Shown here one piece after another: positions 12,508-23,112 of a stretch of 64,000 nt of DNA (its first letter is position 1; the number at the start of each line of letters is the position of its first letter). The translations under genes and the position numbers were made by a program. The notes under the pieces were generated by a model, which was given only the letters and a program-made list of their open reading frames with translations, did not search any database and was not told the DNA's origin. Source of the stretch: Vicia villosa (lineage: Eukaryota; Streptophyta; Magnoliopsida; Fabales; Fabaceae); the NCBI RefSeq assembly GCF_029867415.1, contig NC_081183.1, positions 117,046,514 to 117,110,513 of the forward strand. The letters run 5' to 3'.

Positions 12508-12808
12508 TGTCTGAAGTGGATGAACTTTTAATCATTAGCTTTACTTTCATTTGCAATTTCTATTCTGTTTGTTTAAACATTTGAATTATGATAGACATTA
12601 TATATTTTAACAATCATCATCAGTGCATTGCATATGTTTGTCTTGAATTAATTATTTCGCTATCACTCATTTTAAATTATGTCTTTACTTTGCATATGTT
12701 GTGTGATATTCAACTCCTGCTAAAGTTGTATACCTTTTGAGGAAGGATGACGAAAACGATACCGCAACCTTATACAGTATGCTTTTGAACGGACTATGTT
12801 GACGATGT
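12508..12808 (+). other. Element C interior after gag, no gene seen
   Basis: This AT-rich sequence follows the Gag stop. It has no pol similarity in any frame and ends at the insertion site of element A. C continues at 33678. Confidence 0.6.
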
Positions 12809-12813
12809 ACAGG
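12809..12813. repeat. Target-site duplication of element A (ACAGG)
   Basis: ACAGG at 12809-12813 precedes the A 5' LTR; an identical ACAGG at 33673-33677 follows its 3' LTR. Confidence 0.95.
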
Positions 12814-13329
12814 TGTTATACCCCAAAATTTGCCCGCATCTTTTTTCAAGAAAACTCCAATCTGAAAATTAAGAGTCTCATATAATCATGGATTTTTATT
12901 TCAACAAATATCTTGACATATGAAATACTTAGTTTTTAGAATTTTTCTTATACAGTAATTTGGCTTGCAGTTGAATTTATTCCTACGCAAACGCCAAATA
13001 CTGTTTATTACTTCACACATGCTATTTATTTATTTACAGATAAATAGTACTGACACAATTGGTACAGAGTTAAATCTTTTTGCAGGCGCAGAATCAGGAA
13101 ACTCAGACTGTACTGGTAACAAGTAGATTATTATTATCTTTTGTTTCCCACTAATTTCTGTACTATATTCCATTATTTTCAAAAATCTTTTCAAATCTCT
13201 TTTTCAAAAAATCAAATCTCTCTTTTTCCCAACAATATCTCCACTTTCTTTCAAATCTTACTTCCACTCAAATTTTCCTTTTGTACGGAATCACATCATT
13301 CCCCAACGTCTCTATCCTTCTTTCCACTC

Positions 13330-13337
13330 TATAAATA
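13330..13337 (+). promoter_or_regulatory. TATA box of the A 5' LTR
   Basis: TATAAATA sits in CTCTATAAATACCTC, a context kept in all five LTR copies of this family: 29517-29524 (+), 41915-41922 (-), 58061-58068 (-) and 63113-63120 (-). Transcription would be expected to start about 25-35 bases downstream; the first ATG after that is at 13430. Confidence 0.8.
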
Positions 13338-13429
13338 CCTCTCATTTTTTCATAAAAATCTCACATCAAATTCTAATTCATCTCTCAAATTTCTACTTCA
13401 TAATCCATCATTTCTTCTTCCCCGACAAA

Positions 13430-13597
13430 ATGGCGAAGCGGTGGGAAACATGTTTTCTTATGGTCATCACCATTGCTACGGTGATCATGTCTTTCTTCTG
13501 TCTACATAGCCCGGAACACTGTGGACCGGGGATGCTTATGCTCCCAATCATCTACATGTTACTATTTGTAGCATGGGTTATCAATCGTCATTCTTAA
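13430..13597 (+). CDS. LTR-embedded 55-residue two-TM microprotein (element A, 5' LTR)
   Basis: I do not recognise a family. The ATG is the first one after the predicted transcription start, in a strong plant context (A at -3, G at +4). The product starts MAKRWETC and has two hydrophobic segments, about residues 8-24 (FLMVITIATVIMSFF) and 35-51 (MLMLPIIYMLLFVAW). A short loop between them, HSPEHCGPG, follows C24 and contains C31. The end is basic (NRHS). The same ORF, with equal length and no indels, occurs in solo LTR E (57801-57968) and in the B 5' LTR (62853-63020). Between E and B, residues 7-34 show one amino-acid change against eight synonymous codon changes. This suggests selection on the protein. 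A membrane-inserted or viroporin-like role is only a guess. Confidence 0.65.
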   Translation: MAKRWETCFLMVITIATVIMSFFCLHSPEHCGPGMLMLPIIYMLLFVAWVINRHS

Positions 13598-15752
13598 AAT
13601 TTGCCGTATTTCTTATTTCTTAAATGTACCGTTTATTCGTACTGTTCAATATAGTATGTAATATTTGTACTGTCAGTATTAAATGTTGTACTATTTGTCA
13701 TAATATTGCTTAATTACTCAGATAATATTTTATGTGTTTTCTGCCAGTCAAATATTCATTTTTCTGTGCATTAAAGGATTTTCAGGGTTATTATCGGTAA
13801 TTTTGCTCGCGTACAGTAAATATTAGTTATTTATTATGTCTGTGTTTTTTTTAACAAGTCATGTAAATAAACTTTAATCTTTCACATAAAACAAAAACAA
13901 CAAAAAAAGAAAATTAACTTTGACTGTTGATTTTTCACTCTAACTGCTACGTCAATATCTGAACAGTCAGTTGACAGCCAAACTGCTGGCAGTACAATTC
14001 TCAGTGTTTTGTACCATCAATCAAATCAATCTTTCACAATTCAAAATTCCAAGATTTTTGTTCTAGAAGTCTTCTGAATATCACGCGATTAGCAGAGACT
14101 CAACACTGCACAAAAATCAGGTACGCTTAACTGTCTCCTACACAAACAGTCTCTGACTAGGGTTTTCTTGTTTTTACAGGAGAAACAAGTTTTTGAGACC
14201 TCAAATGGATTTCATGCACATCCATATATCTCAAAGTACCATCATACAAATTTTCAAACTTCAATTCACTCAGACGCACCGTCAGCAGCTCAAACAGTCA
14301 ACAGACGACCCGTTTGACCAAAAAAGTCAACAGACAGTCAAAAATGAAATTTTTTGTCAAAGTCCATATTTTGTCAAAGGATTCATCATTTGATCATTGG
14401 ATGATCATAATTCATCAAGGAAAGATAAAAAATCAACAAAACCCCAAGATTCAAAATTAGGGTTTTTGCCTGAAAAGTCAACTCAACTTTGACTGGTCAT
14501 AACTCTCTCATCCTTCATCCAAAAAATTCAAACCAAAGCTCATTTTGAAGGAAATTCAATTATATTTCAAATTCAATTGATCCCATGGTCATTGCATTCA
14601 CCATTTGAAAAATATGACCAAAGACATTACAGGTCATTTTCAAAGTCAACAAAAAGACACTTTTTTTAAAAGGACACACAAGGAGCATCAAAAATCATTT
14701 TGACATGAGACCAAAGGCATTGGTTAGAGGACTCTTTGAGGTTTCCAAAAAGTGCAAGATCTCCTTCATATGACAAAAATTGAGGGATTTACACCTTGTT
14801 GAAGTTGGCTAAATTTTGGGAAAATGCATGAAATCAACATTGCTCAAAAATGTATTTTTTCCAAATGGGGCCAAGTTTTCATGGTTCAAACATGTTTTCC
14901 ATGTTATTATGGGCCTCCCACGACCAAGACAAGGCCCATACCATTTTTATCCATTTTTTGGCATAATTTTATCTTATTTTAAGATTAAATTAAAAGGAAA
15001 ATGAATGGATAATGGTTAGCTTACAATCTAAGCATGACTCACCCAAGGAATCTCTGATTTTCTGCAGAGAATTGAAGAGCAAGGCAAGAGCATTGAAGAG
15101 AAGAAGACTTGGTCAACAATTCAAAGGTTTTTAATATAAAAAAATCAAGAATTCCACAAAGGCAACTAAAGGCTTCTTAGCTTCAATTCTAAGCACTTCA
15201 ATGCCTATATATAGGCTACAATACTTCAGCAATGAAGGGAGAACGAATTGAGAATCAAACTCTTGCTTGTAATACATTTGTAACCTCTTAAAATATTCAA
15301 AGAATTTTGAAATTCGAATTCTAAGTTTAAGTTAGTTTCAATACAAAATAAACACTCAAACACGTTCCTTGAACTTCACTGAACCTATCCAGATCATTTG
15401 CAAGCTTTGAAACTCATTGAATCAAACACTGCAGGTCACGATTTGTCCAAACTAAAACTGACTTGTATCTCATAACACAAGCATATCTAGCACGATGTAG
15501 ACATATATCTGAACTTGGTGTGGTGTGTAGATCATTTCTGGAACTTTAATTGAGTTTTAGACGCTTACACACGAAGTTACCATTCTAGGGTTCATAATCT
15601 CAAAATTAGGGCTTTCTGAAATAGGCAAAATTAGAGGATCTAAGTGGTACCATTGAGTTCGTATGGATCAGACGAGTTGAATGGATAGGTCGCGCCAAAT
15701 TTATTTTTACGTTTGACCCTATTCGCTATTTTGCAGGTTTAAGCATCATGTA

Positions 15753-15785
15753 TTATAGCGCTTTTTTACAAAAGCGCTGTTATAA
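15753..15785. other. Perfect hairpin in the A LTR
   Basis: AGCGCTTTT (15757-15765) and AAAAGCGCT (15770-15778) form a 9-bp stem with a 4-base loop, with weaker TTAT/ATAA pairing outside. It is kept in the 3' LTR (about 31944-31965) but not obviously in B. Confidence 0.6.
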
Positions 15786-17437
15786 GTGTTGTCTGGAGGT
15801 TGAAGACGAAGACGTGTCTTCCCCCCATTGGTTCAGACGCGCGCGTGTTTTTTTTGAATTTGTCTCTGATTCTGTGCTTTGCAGGTGTAACTTTTACCAC
15901 GTGCCTCAAAGTCTGGACCATCTGATCTTATTTAATGAACCATCCAACGCCCCAGAATGAATCCTCATACCATGGACTCTCAGATTAATCACACATGATC
16001 ATGTATCCTTTTATTTTCTATTTTATTTTAATTTTCTTTGCAAAATTAATTAAAAATAGTTTTAAAAATCCAAAAAATACACAAAAAATATTTTTAGACT
16101 TCTAAAATAATATATTATTTTCTGAAATAAAAATATTTTATTTTTCTTCAAAATTTCAATGTTTTGCATAATTAATTATTATATATTTATATATATTTGC
16201 TTTTTAATTACTCTAACCAATAAAAAAAATCATAAAAAAATTGTTCTTTATGTTAAATATTGTTTATATATTATAAACTAATTTTGTACATATTTAGGAT
16301 AATTTTCTCTTTAAGTTTTAATTATTTGTATAATTATGTATTAATTAGCTTAATCAATTTCAAATCAATTTCAAATCAATTTCAAAAATTCCAAAAAAAT
16401 TAGTTTTGTTTTAAAATTAATTGACAAATATTTTGTACATATTTTAAACTTAATTTCTAGGTTTAAATCTATTTTCATCTTTTTTCTTCATTTTAATTTA
16501 ATTAATCATGCATTAATTATAATTAAAATCAATCATAAAAAAATCCAAAAACATGCCTTTTATTTTTCTTGCAATTTAAATTCCTAGATAAATGTATAGG
16601 ATGTCAAAATCATGTAAATAGGATTAGTTTACATTTCCTGCACAATCGATGTAATAGCGTAGATTTACTTTCCGCACTTTACATTTCCGCATTTTAATTT
16701 CCAGCAAATATAAACTGCGTGTATGTCAAAGATAAAATTGAACCGTTAGATCACTAACTTCAAAGATAAAATATCTGAATCCAAACACAATCACACTTGC
16801 ACCTCTTAAAGTAATCCCTTCTCATTCTTTTCAAAATCAAAGTCAAAATTCTACTGTTTCGAGTACAAAATCGAACCTTTTGTTTGTATCCGGTGAAAGG
16901 ATAGATTTTTAAAGGAAATAAGGATAAAGACCTTACAACTCAGGGTAGACCTCCTAGTTTGCTTGCTCAAATCAAAACAAACAAAATTCTCATACACTGT
17001 TGTTTTTCAAAACAAAACTTTCCAAAAAGACAATATTTTGTATACATCCAAACACGGATCATTACAAAGTTAACGTTCTTTTCAAAACATCTTTCGAAAG
17101 ATAAACAAACATTTTGTATACATCCACACAAGGATCATTACAAAATTCAATTTACAAAGGTATTTGAAACCACATATGAGCATTCTAAAACAATTGAAAA
17201 GTAATCGAAAAACAAGTGAGCTAAGCAAACTTAAGAGCCCATGGATAACCATGGATATAAAGGGTGCTAACACCTTCCCTTTGTATAACCTACCCCCTTA
17301 CCCAGAATTTCTTAAAGGTCTTTTTTCTGTTTCTTTTATAAACCTTTCCTTAATTGGATAAAATAAAAGGTCGGTGGCGACTTTGTGAATTTTCAAAAAT
17401 GCGAAAGCATTAAGCGATAAAAAAGAGTCAGTTCACG

Positions 17438-17458
17438 TATCTCTCCCGCTCAGAGGTA
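17438..17458. other. U5-end hairpin near the PBS of A
   Basis: TATCTCT pairs with AGAGGTA (one G-T pair). Equivalent hairpins occur at the same place in B (59006-59028) and E (about 53893-53911), with altered stem bases. This may be part of the U5-PBS RNA structure. Confidence 0.5.
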
Positions 17459-17489
17459 TGGCCCGAGAAAAAACGGAGGTCCACAGAAC

Positions 17490-17507
17490 TGGCGACTCTG
17501 CTGGGGA
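17490..17507 (+). promoter_or_regulatory. Element A primer-binding site
   Basis: TGGCGACTCTGCTGGGGA starts four bases (GAAC) after the LTR end. It is identical to the PBS of C and to the reverse strand of 58965-58982 in B. Confidence 0.93.
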
Positions 17508-18163
17508 GATACTTTCAAAAAACAAAATGTTTTCAAAAGGGGTTACCTTAAGAGAATAGATTACTTCGATGTTTTCAATTGTTTGACTTGATTGCTCTAT
17601 TTTTCAAAGGTTTGTTTGGGTATTTTGCTTGTGTGAAAGATTCTAACCCGAATCTCGAGATACCTTAAGTATATGACAATAGACCAAGGAAGTTGTACGG
17701 CATGTACCGATACGGTTGATCTGGTAGTCATCGTTAGTGCGACACTTTGGTTTATACTAATGTCCCTTGAAAACGATCAAGGAGTATATTAGGCTTCCGA
17801 AATGTCATTAAACACTAATTTGTCTTAGAACCTTTTTAGTTGAACTTGACTTGTGGCCTATTAAGTGGCTAGCTTTGAAATTGATCGAAGTTAGTTATCC
17901 TCGAGGAATATTTTGATCGGCCGCTCGAGCGCCGTATTGAGATGTTACTTCCAAGGATCATAGAACCCGAATACTATTCTAGGACAGGTTTTAACCAACT
18001 CAACTTCAGTGGGGAGGGTATCACCTATCAGCTCCATGCAAGCCTTTAAACCTAAGGCTATTGTTTTATTTGTTTTTGTGTGCCACATGTTTACATCATA
18101 AGCATATCATTTTCTCACAAAACACTTCAAGGATCAAAGAGTTTACCTTTGTTTTTGCAGGTA
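17508..18163 (+). other. Element A 5' leader up to ORF1
   Basis: This leader has no gene. It is homologous to the B leader (58964-58609 and 53854-53536) and partly to C. It ends with a T-rich tract and GTTTTTGCAG followed by GTAATGG (18151-18167). The CAG/GTAATG junction could serve as a splice acceptor or, at GTAATG, as a donor; the ORF1 ATG is 18164-18166. Confidence 0.75.
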
Positions 18164-19509
18164 ATGGCTCCCGCCACCCGAGATTACATCTGAATCAACA
18201 TCTCAACGGTACCATCTGAACTAAAAGACTTAGTGTCAGAATTCCCCAGAAATGTTCAATTCACCGAAAGGCATGGTCACCTACTCCATTTGGTTACCTC
18301 AAAATTTGAAGAAGACATGATACGGGTCCTGTTCTAGTTCTTTGACCCTGAACATCATTGCTTTACTTTTCCAGATTACCAGTTAGTACCCACTTTGGAA
18401 GAATTCTCTGAACTAATTGGATTACCTGTTCGAAATCAATTACCTTTCACTGGTTTAGAAAGGATTCCAAAACCTGAAGTCATTGCTGCTGCTTTACATC
18501 TGCGAAAATCAGAAATCGAGTCCAATTGGGAAACAAAGAGTGGAGTTAAGGGTTTGCTTGCCAAGTTCTTATTGGAAAAGGCTCGACTACTGCTAGAAAA
18601 CAAAAGTTATCCAGCTTTTGAGGAGGTTATGGCCCTTTTGATCTATGGTTTGGTTTTATTCCCAAATCCCGACCAGTTCATAAGTGTACACATCATCAAC
18701 CTTTTCCTAACCCGTAACCCGGGGTACCAACATTGCTGGGAGACATTCTACATTCTCTACACACTCGTACCATGAAGAAACGAGGAACTCTCATGTGCTG
18801 TATACCACTACTGGCTAGGTGGTTTACATTTCATCTTCCCCGATCAGTGTTGAGAAATGAACAAAGAATGCAATGGTCTCGCAGGATTATGTCTTTGTCT
18901 CATTCAGATATCCGGTGGAACAACTTCTTTCAAAGAGACATTACTATCATTGATCATTGTGGAGAGTACCCTAATGTACCACTCCTTGGCATCAAAGGAG
19001 GCATCACTTACAATCCCTCTTTAGCTCTACGCCAATTCGGATATGCAAGGAGCAACGGTCCTCATGACATGATTATCCGTGGCATTGTGTTTGATTACGA
19101 GAATGATTCTCATAGACACCGACGAAGGTTCATACATGCATGGGACAGTGTCTATAGAATAGAAAGCAAAACTTTGGGGCAATGGAATTCTATCCCTATG
19201 GAACCTTACCTCAGATGGGTCCGCACTCATGCTCAGAAATTCATTATGCCATATCCCGCTATTCTACCCGTGACTATTGAGCCAGAGGTCGAAGGATACG
19301 AACCCCAAGTTATTCTACACCCGGATATGCCAACTAACCTAGAAGAGTTGCAAAAATCTTGGGTTCAACTAAAAGAGGAAAGAGACACCTTCAAAGCACA
19401 CTGTCAGGACTATGAGAGAAGGATATTGGAGCTCACCGGACAGCTTCAAGAAGAACGGCAGATCAACACATTCCTGGGGGCAAAGAGAAAGCGTCCAAGG
19501 GAGACCTGA
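18164..19509 (+). pseudogene. Element A ORF1, unknown function (DUF7745-like), broken
   Basis: ORF1 is the extra gene upstream of gag that marks Ogre-type elements; its role is unknown. The start MAPATRDY is shared with B. Recognisable stretches are FDPEHHCFTFPDYQL, EEFSELIGLPVR and SNWETKSGVKGLLAKF, plus a C-terminal coiled-coil-like region (ELQKSWVQLKEERDTFKAH) and a basic tail (AKRKRPRE). From memory it resembles the plant domain named DUF7745; this needs a profile search. Breaks: in-frame TGA at 18191-18193, TAG at 18335-18337, and a 2-base insertion near 18720-18725 relative to B that shifts the frame. The rest reads open to 19509. Confidence 0.75.
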
Positions 19510-19790
19510 AGGATCATTTATTTTATTTTTGTCTTGTAAGCCCAAATGAGGCAAAGAAAAAAGAATAAATTGATTAACTAACGTTTGTTTCTTCTTTAAC
19601 AAATCTAAACTCTAAGATCCTTGAAACATTGCACACACATTTCATTTCATGCATTGCATACATTGCATTCATATACATTGCATATACATTTCATACATTT
19701 GCATATACATTGCATCCAGTCATACACATTGCGTAACAGGTTCACATGACGGATTTCTCATCTCCTCGCTGTTTATTTCAGTCAGAAGAG
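19510..19790 (+). other. ORF1-gag spacer with conserved acceptor-like site
   Basis: The spacer includes a run of imperfect CATTGCATA/CATTTCATA repeats (about 19630-19730). It ends with TCTCCTCGCTG and TTTATTTCAG (AG at 19780-19781), ten bases before the gag ATG. The same block precedes gag in B (TATTTCAG ending at 51923, minus strand) and in C, which has no ORF1. That conservation suggests a working 3' splice site. Confidence 0.6.
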
Positions 19791-22127
19791 ATGGAATCTG
19801 AGACAAGCATCAAGAACCTCGAAGAACAGAATGCCCAAGTTCAAGTGGCAATTCTGGAACTGGCAAAGGGGCAACAAGAACTGAAAGCCCTGATAATCAA
19901 GAAGAAAAAGAAGCCCAAAGGATCTGTAGGCGTGAGTCACCTGAAAAGGAAGATCAAAATCCCAGTCAAAAAGTTCAAAAAGCCACCGATCCCTGAAACA
20001 GTCGGTGATGGTGAACAAGAAGACAATCAAAGCAACCAGGGTTCTGCTAAACCCTCTCTCTCTTCAAATGAAGAAGATGATCATTCTGGGGACGAACCGG
20101 ATGATGACAAATACCAACAGCTGGAAGACCGTATGAAAGCTATGGAGATACAAAAAGTACCTGGCTTAGATTTCAATGATCTGGGGCTCATCTCGGATGT
20201 TGTTATCCCTCCAAAATTCAAAGTTCCTGTCTTTGCAAAATATGACGGAGTTTCCTGCCCGAAACTACATCTGAGATCCTATGTGAGGAAGATACAACCT
20301 CATACAACAGATAACAAATTGTGGATTCACTTCTTCCAAGAAAGTCTGTCGGGTACACAACTCGAGTGGTACTACCAGCTGGAAAATACCAAGGTTCATA
20401 CTTGGGAAGAATTAGCTGCTGCTTTTTACAAACAGTACCAATACAATGCTGATCTTGCGCCAACCCGTACTCAACTAAGGGGCATGTCTATGGGACCAAA
20501 AGAAAGTTTCAAAGGATATGCACAAAAGTGGAGAGATATGGCTGGAAGGGTTCAACCACCCTTATCTGATCGCGAACTAGTCGACATGTTCATGGGCACT
20601 TTAACTGGCCCTTTCTATAGCCATTTGCTGGGAAGCTCATCATCAGGTTTCACTGACTTGATACTGACCGGAGAACGTGTCGAAAGTGGCATTCAAAATG
20701 GAAAAATTCAGATAGGTTCCTCCTCTGGTACTACAAAAAGGCCCATCAGCGGGAGAAATGAGGTCAATGCAACACAAATTCAGAAAACTCGAAAAAGTGA
20801 GCAGCATCAATCTGTAGGGGCAGTTCTGATCTCCGCATCTGCACCTCAAAAAGATCAACAGCCAAAATATACGCATCGACCAGATGCACCAAGAAGAAAT
20901 TTCACCAGAATCAACATGCCAATCTCTCAGGCATTGCAGCACTTGCTAAAAGCAGATTTGATCACATTAAAAGGTCCTCCAAAGAATGTCAACACTTCCT
21001 CTCTGAATTATCGCCCTGATGCAACATGTGCCTATCACTCAAACTGTCTAGGACATGACGCAGATCACTGCTGGGCCTTGAAAAATAAAATACAAGATAT
21101 GATAGATGCTGGGGAAATTGAGTTCGATCCTCCAGAAGCTCCAAATGTCATCACTGCACCTATGCCAAAGCATGACAAAACTGTTAACGCTATCCTGGAC
21201 ATTGTTTACATCTATGATGTGAACGAATTATCAACTCCACTCTGCGAAGTCAAAGGAAAGCTAATCCGAGCTGGTTACTTCCCAGGATGTGACCCCGACT
21301 GCTTTTACTGCTCCTGCCTGGCCAATGGTTGTGAAAATCTGAGGATGGGAATTCAAAAATGGATGGATCGCCGTATCATTATGTTTGAGAGGCTCCCTTC
21401 TATGGACGTGCTGTGCGAAGTCTTTACAAACGGGATGAGAATAGAGGATGCCTTAGTGATCTCCAGCTTACCATTCAAAATCTCTGCCAAGGCTCCATTC
21501 AAAATTTCTGCTACACTCAAAGTGGCATCAGTAGTCATTGCTAGTCCAACTCCATTTCCATACTCCTCAGACAAAGCTGTCCCATGGGGATACGACACTA
21601 ATGTTTATGTTCATGGAGTTAAGCAGGGTACCTCGACTGAAGAGGCCGCAAAGTTAACTACTCCAACGGTGGGTAATATTGTGGGTACCAGCAAGATCAC
21701 GAGAAGTGGAAGAATCTTTTCACCAGAAATTTCTCCAAATGTTGCTGCTGGTCCAGTCCGAGTCCCAGTTCCTAATCAAGATAACAACGCTCGAGGCAAA
21801 GAGCCACAAGTTGAACAAGTTCAAACCCCGGTGGAAATCACTGCTGAGGATCCGTCAAAGCAAGAAATGGAGGAAATATTGAAAATCATCTGCAAGAGTG
21901 ATTACAATATTGTTGAGCAACTGGGGTACACCGCTTCAAAAATCTCAATGCTATCTCTGCTAAAATATTCAGAAGCTCATGCCAAAGCTCTGATGAAGTT
22001 CCTTAAAGCTGCGCATGTGCCTCAAGAGATCTCAGTCGACCAATTTGAGAATTGTGTTGCCAATTTAACCGTGAACAATGGCCTCGGTTTCTCTGATGTG
22101 GATCTAACCCCTGCTGGAAAAAATCAC
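19791..22127 (+). CDS. gag: Element A Gag
   Basis: This is the structural protein that packages the element RNA. The start at 19791 (MESETSIKN) is chosen because B and C begin at the same point. Residues 1-45 form a coiled-coil-like segment ending in a Lys-rich patch. The capsid core spans about residues 140-310 (CPKLHLRSYVRKI, LSGTQLEWYYQLE, FYKQYQYNADLAPTRTQL, LVDMFMGTLTGPFY). A zinc-knuckle-like C-x2-H-x5-H-x4-C starts at C413. A second Cys cluster lies at residues 500-514 (CDPDCFYCSCLANGC). The frame is open for 779 codons; after 22127 the protease has been deleted and the frame runs 33 more codons to a stop at 22229. Confidence 0.9.
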
Positions 22128-22141
22128 ATCAGTCATTTGAG
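22121..22141 (+). other. Protease deletion scar in element A
   Basis: The sequence jumps from the codons for LTPAGKNH straight to those before VSPDVSTTKH. The corresponding part of B (about 49125-49573) is roughly 450 bases and encodes the whole retropepsin, including the DSG active site. The junction also shifts the reading frame, so the downstream linker is read in another frame. Confidence 0.88.
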
Positions 22142-23112
22142 GTGGTCTCCCCAGATGTCTCTACCACCAAGCATATTCCTGCTACTCCAACTACAACTAT
22201 GGCTTCTCTCAAAGATGCCAAAGCCTTGATTGAACAGGGTGATTGCACAGTATGGGGACAGCTTCCCGATATACCCTACAAGTCTGACAAGCTAGGCCTG
22301 GGCTATGATAGTGGAAATCAAAAGAATAGTCAAAGTCCTCGTTCTGGAGGATTAATGTCACACTTCGTCAGCCAAGAAGTAAACGCTATTGAAGATGAAG
22401 GAGTGTTCTTGAACCATATCATTAAGCCATATCCAGATGAGATTCCACCCATTTCCATGGGAATGTGGGATGCTGTGGGAGAACCAAGTGACGGGTATAA
22501 TTATCAGTATACCGCACCTCAGAATTCTTATATTGCTATGGAAGACATTACCCCGACTGGATGGGGTGATCAGATTGGAAATGACAAAAGTTTCACAAGT
22601 CCCGTCACTGAGCAATATCAAAATCCACCCAAAGAAGTATGGGACACGCTAGGAGAACCCAGCGGCAAATATGACTATATGGTGAAATACTCCGCTCCTC
22701 CGAGCTCACAAATTGCTATGAAGGACATTGTCCCGACTGGATGGGATGAACATTACGATGACAATTTCGCTCTTGAAGAAGCCAGGGAAATACCAAATAA
22801 CGAGGGTTGCTTTCTGTCAGCATACACTCCTCATCAGGATGCACAAGTCTCTATTCAAAACATCATCCCGACTGCATGGGACGGCCTTATCGAGCATCTC
22901 GCTCAGCCAACAGAGATATCTCAGCCTGGGCTCTCGTATCCAGCAGAGTATATCCCTTATCCCGAAGGATCACCGGCTCATTTTCCCACTAATGAAATCA
23001 ATGCTGTGGAAGATGAAGAAGACAACTGCAACTGGAACAGCTGGGTACTCCCTGCTCACAACAGTGGATTGAACAACTGGAAAGCTGAGGATGTGATCTC
23101 CTTTGACCAGGA
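22142..23112 (+). pseudogene. Element A Gag-Pro/Pol linker with ~50-residue repeats
   Basis: This is the region between protease and RT, out of frame with gag because of the deletion. It contains two good copies and one or two partial copies of a repeat of about 50 residues. The pattern is W-D-(T/A)-(L/V)-G-E-P-S-x-x-Y, then (Y)-(T/S)-A-P-x-x-S-x-I-A-M-(E/K)-D-I-x-P-T-G-W. Good copies start near 22465 and 22637; a partial one with IQNIIPTAWDGL is near 22850. B has the same repeats (48780-48310). The last codons (DQE) lead into a splice donor. Function is unknown; the region is strongly acidic and rich in Pro, Ser and Trp. Confidence 0.7.

Larger units (their letters stand above)
12814..17485 (+). 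repeat. Element A 5' LTR
   Basis: This LTR starts TGTTATACCCC and ends GGTCCACA. U3 is about 0.5 kb before the TATA box; the remaining 4.1 kb would be R/U5 and so part of the transcript leader. It contains the small ORF at 13430-13597, a hairpin at 15753-15785, an AT-rich tract at about 16010-16560 and a terminal hairpin at 17438-17458. Confidence 0.97.

Noticed and set aside
13141..13509. A 122-codon frame in the A LTR (and 29328-29696, 63339-62941, 58289-57801)
   Set aside because: It begins upstream of or near the TATA box, is very rich in Phe/Ser/His from pyrimidine-rich DNA, and its frame is not kept between A and B. The conserved signal is the shorter ORF starting at 13430.
14121..14179. 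GTACGC...TTTTTACAG as a small LTR intron
   Set aside because: At 59 bases it is shorter than usual plant introns and there is no independent support.
14193..14393. A frame beginning MRPQMDFM seen in A, B and E LTRs
   Set aside because: The start is shared, but indels change the frame between A and B/E after about 50 codons, so there is no sign of protein-level constraint.
15748..15960. A 70-codon frame in the A LTR
   Set aside because: It is absent from B and E and spans the hairpin; there are no motifs.
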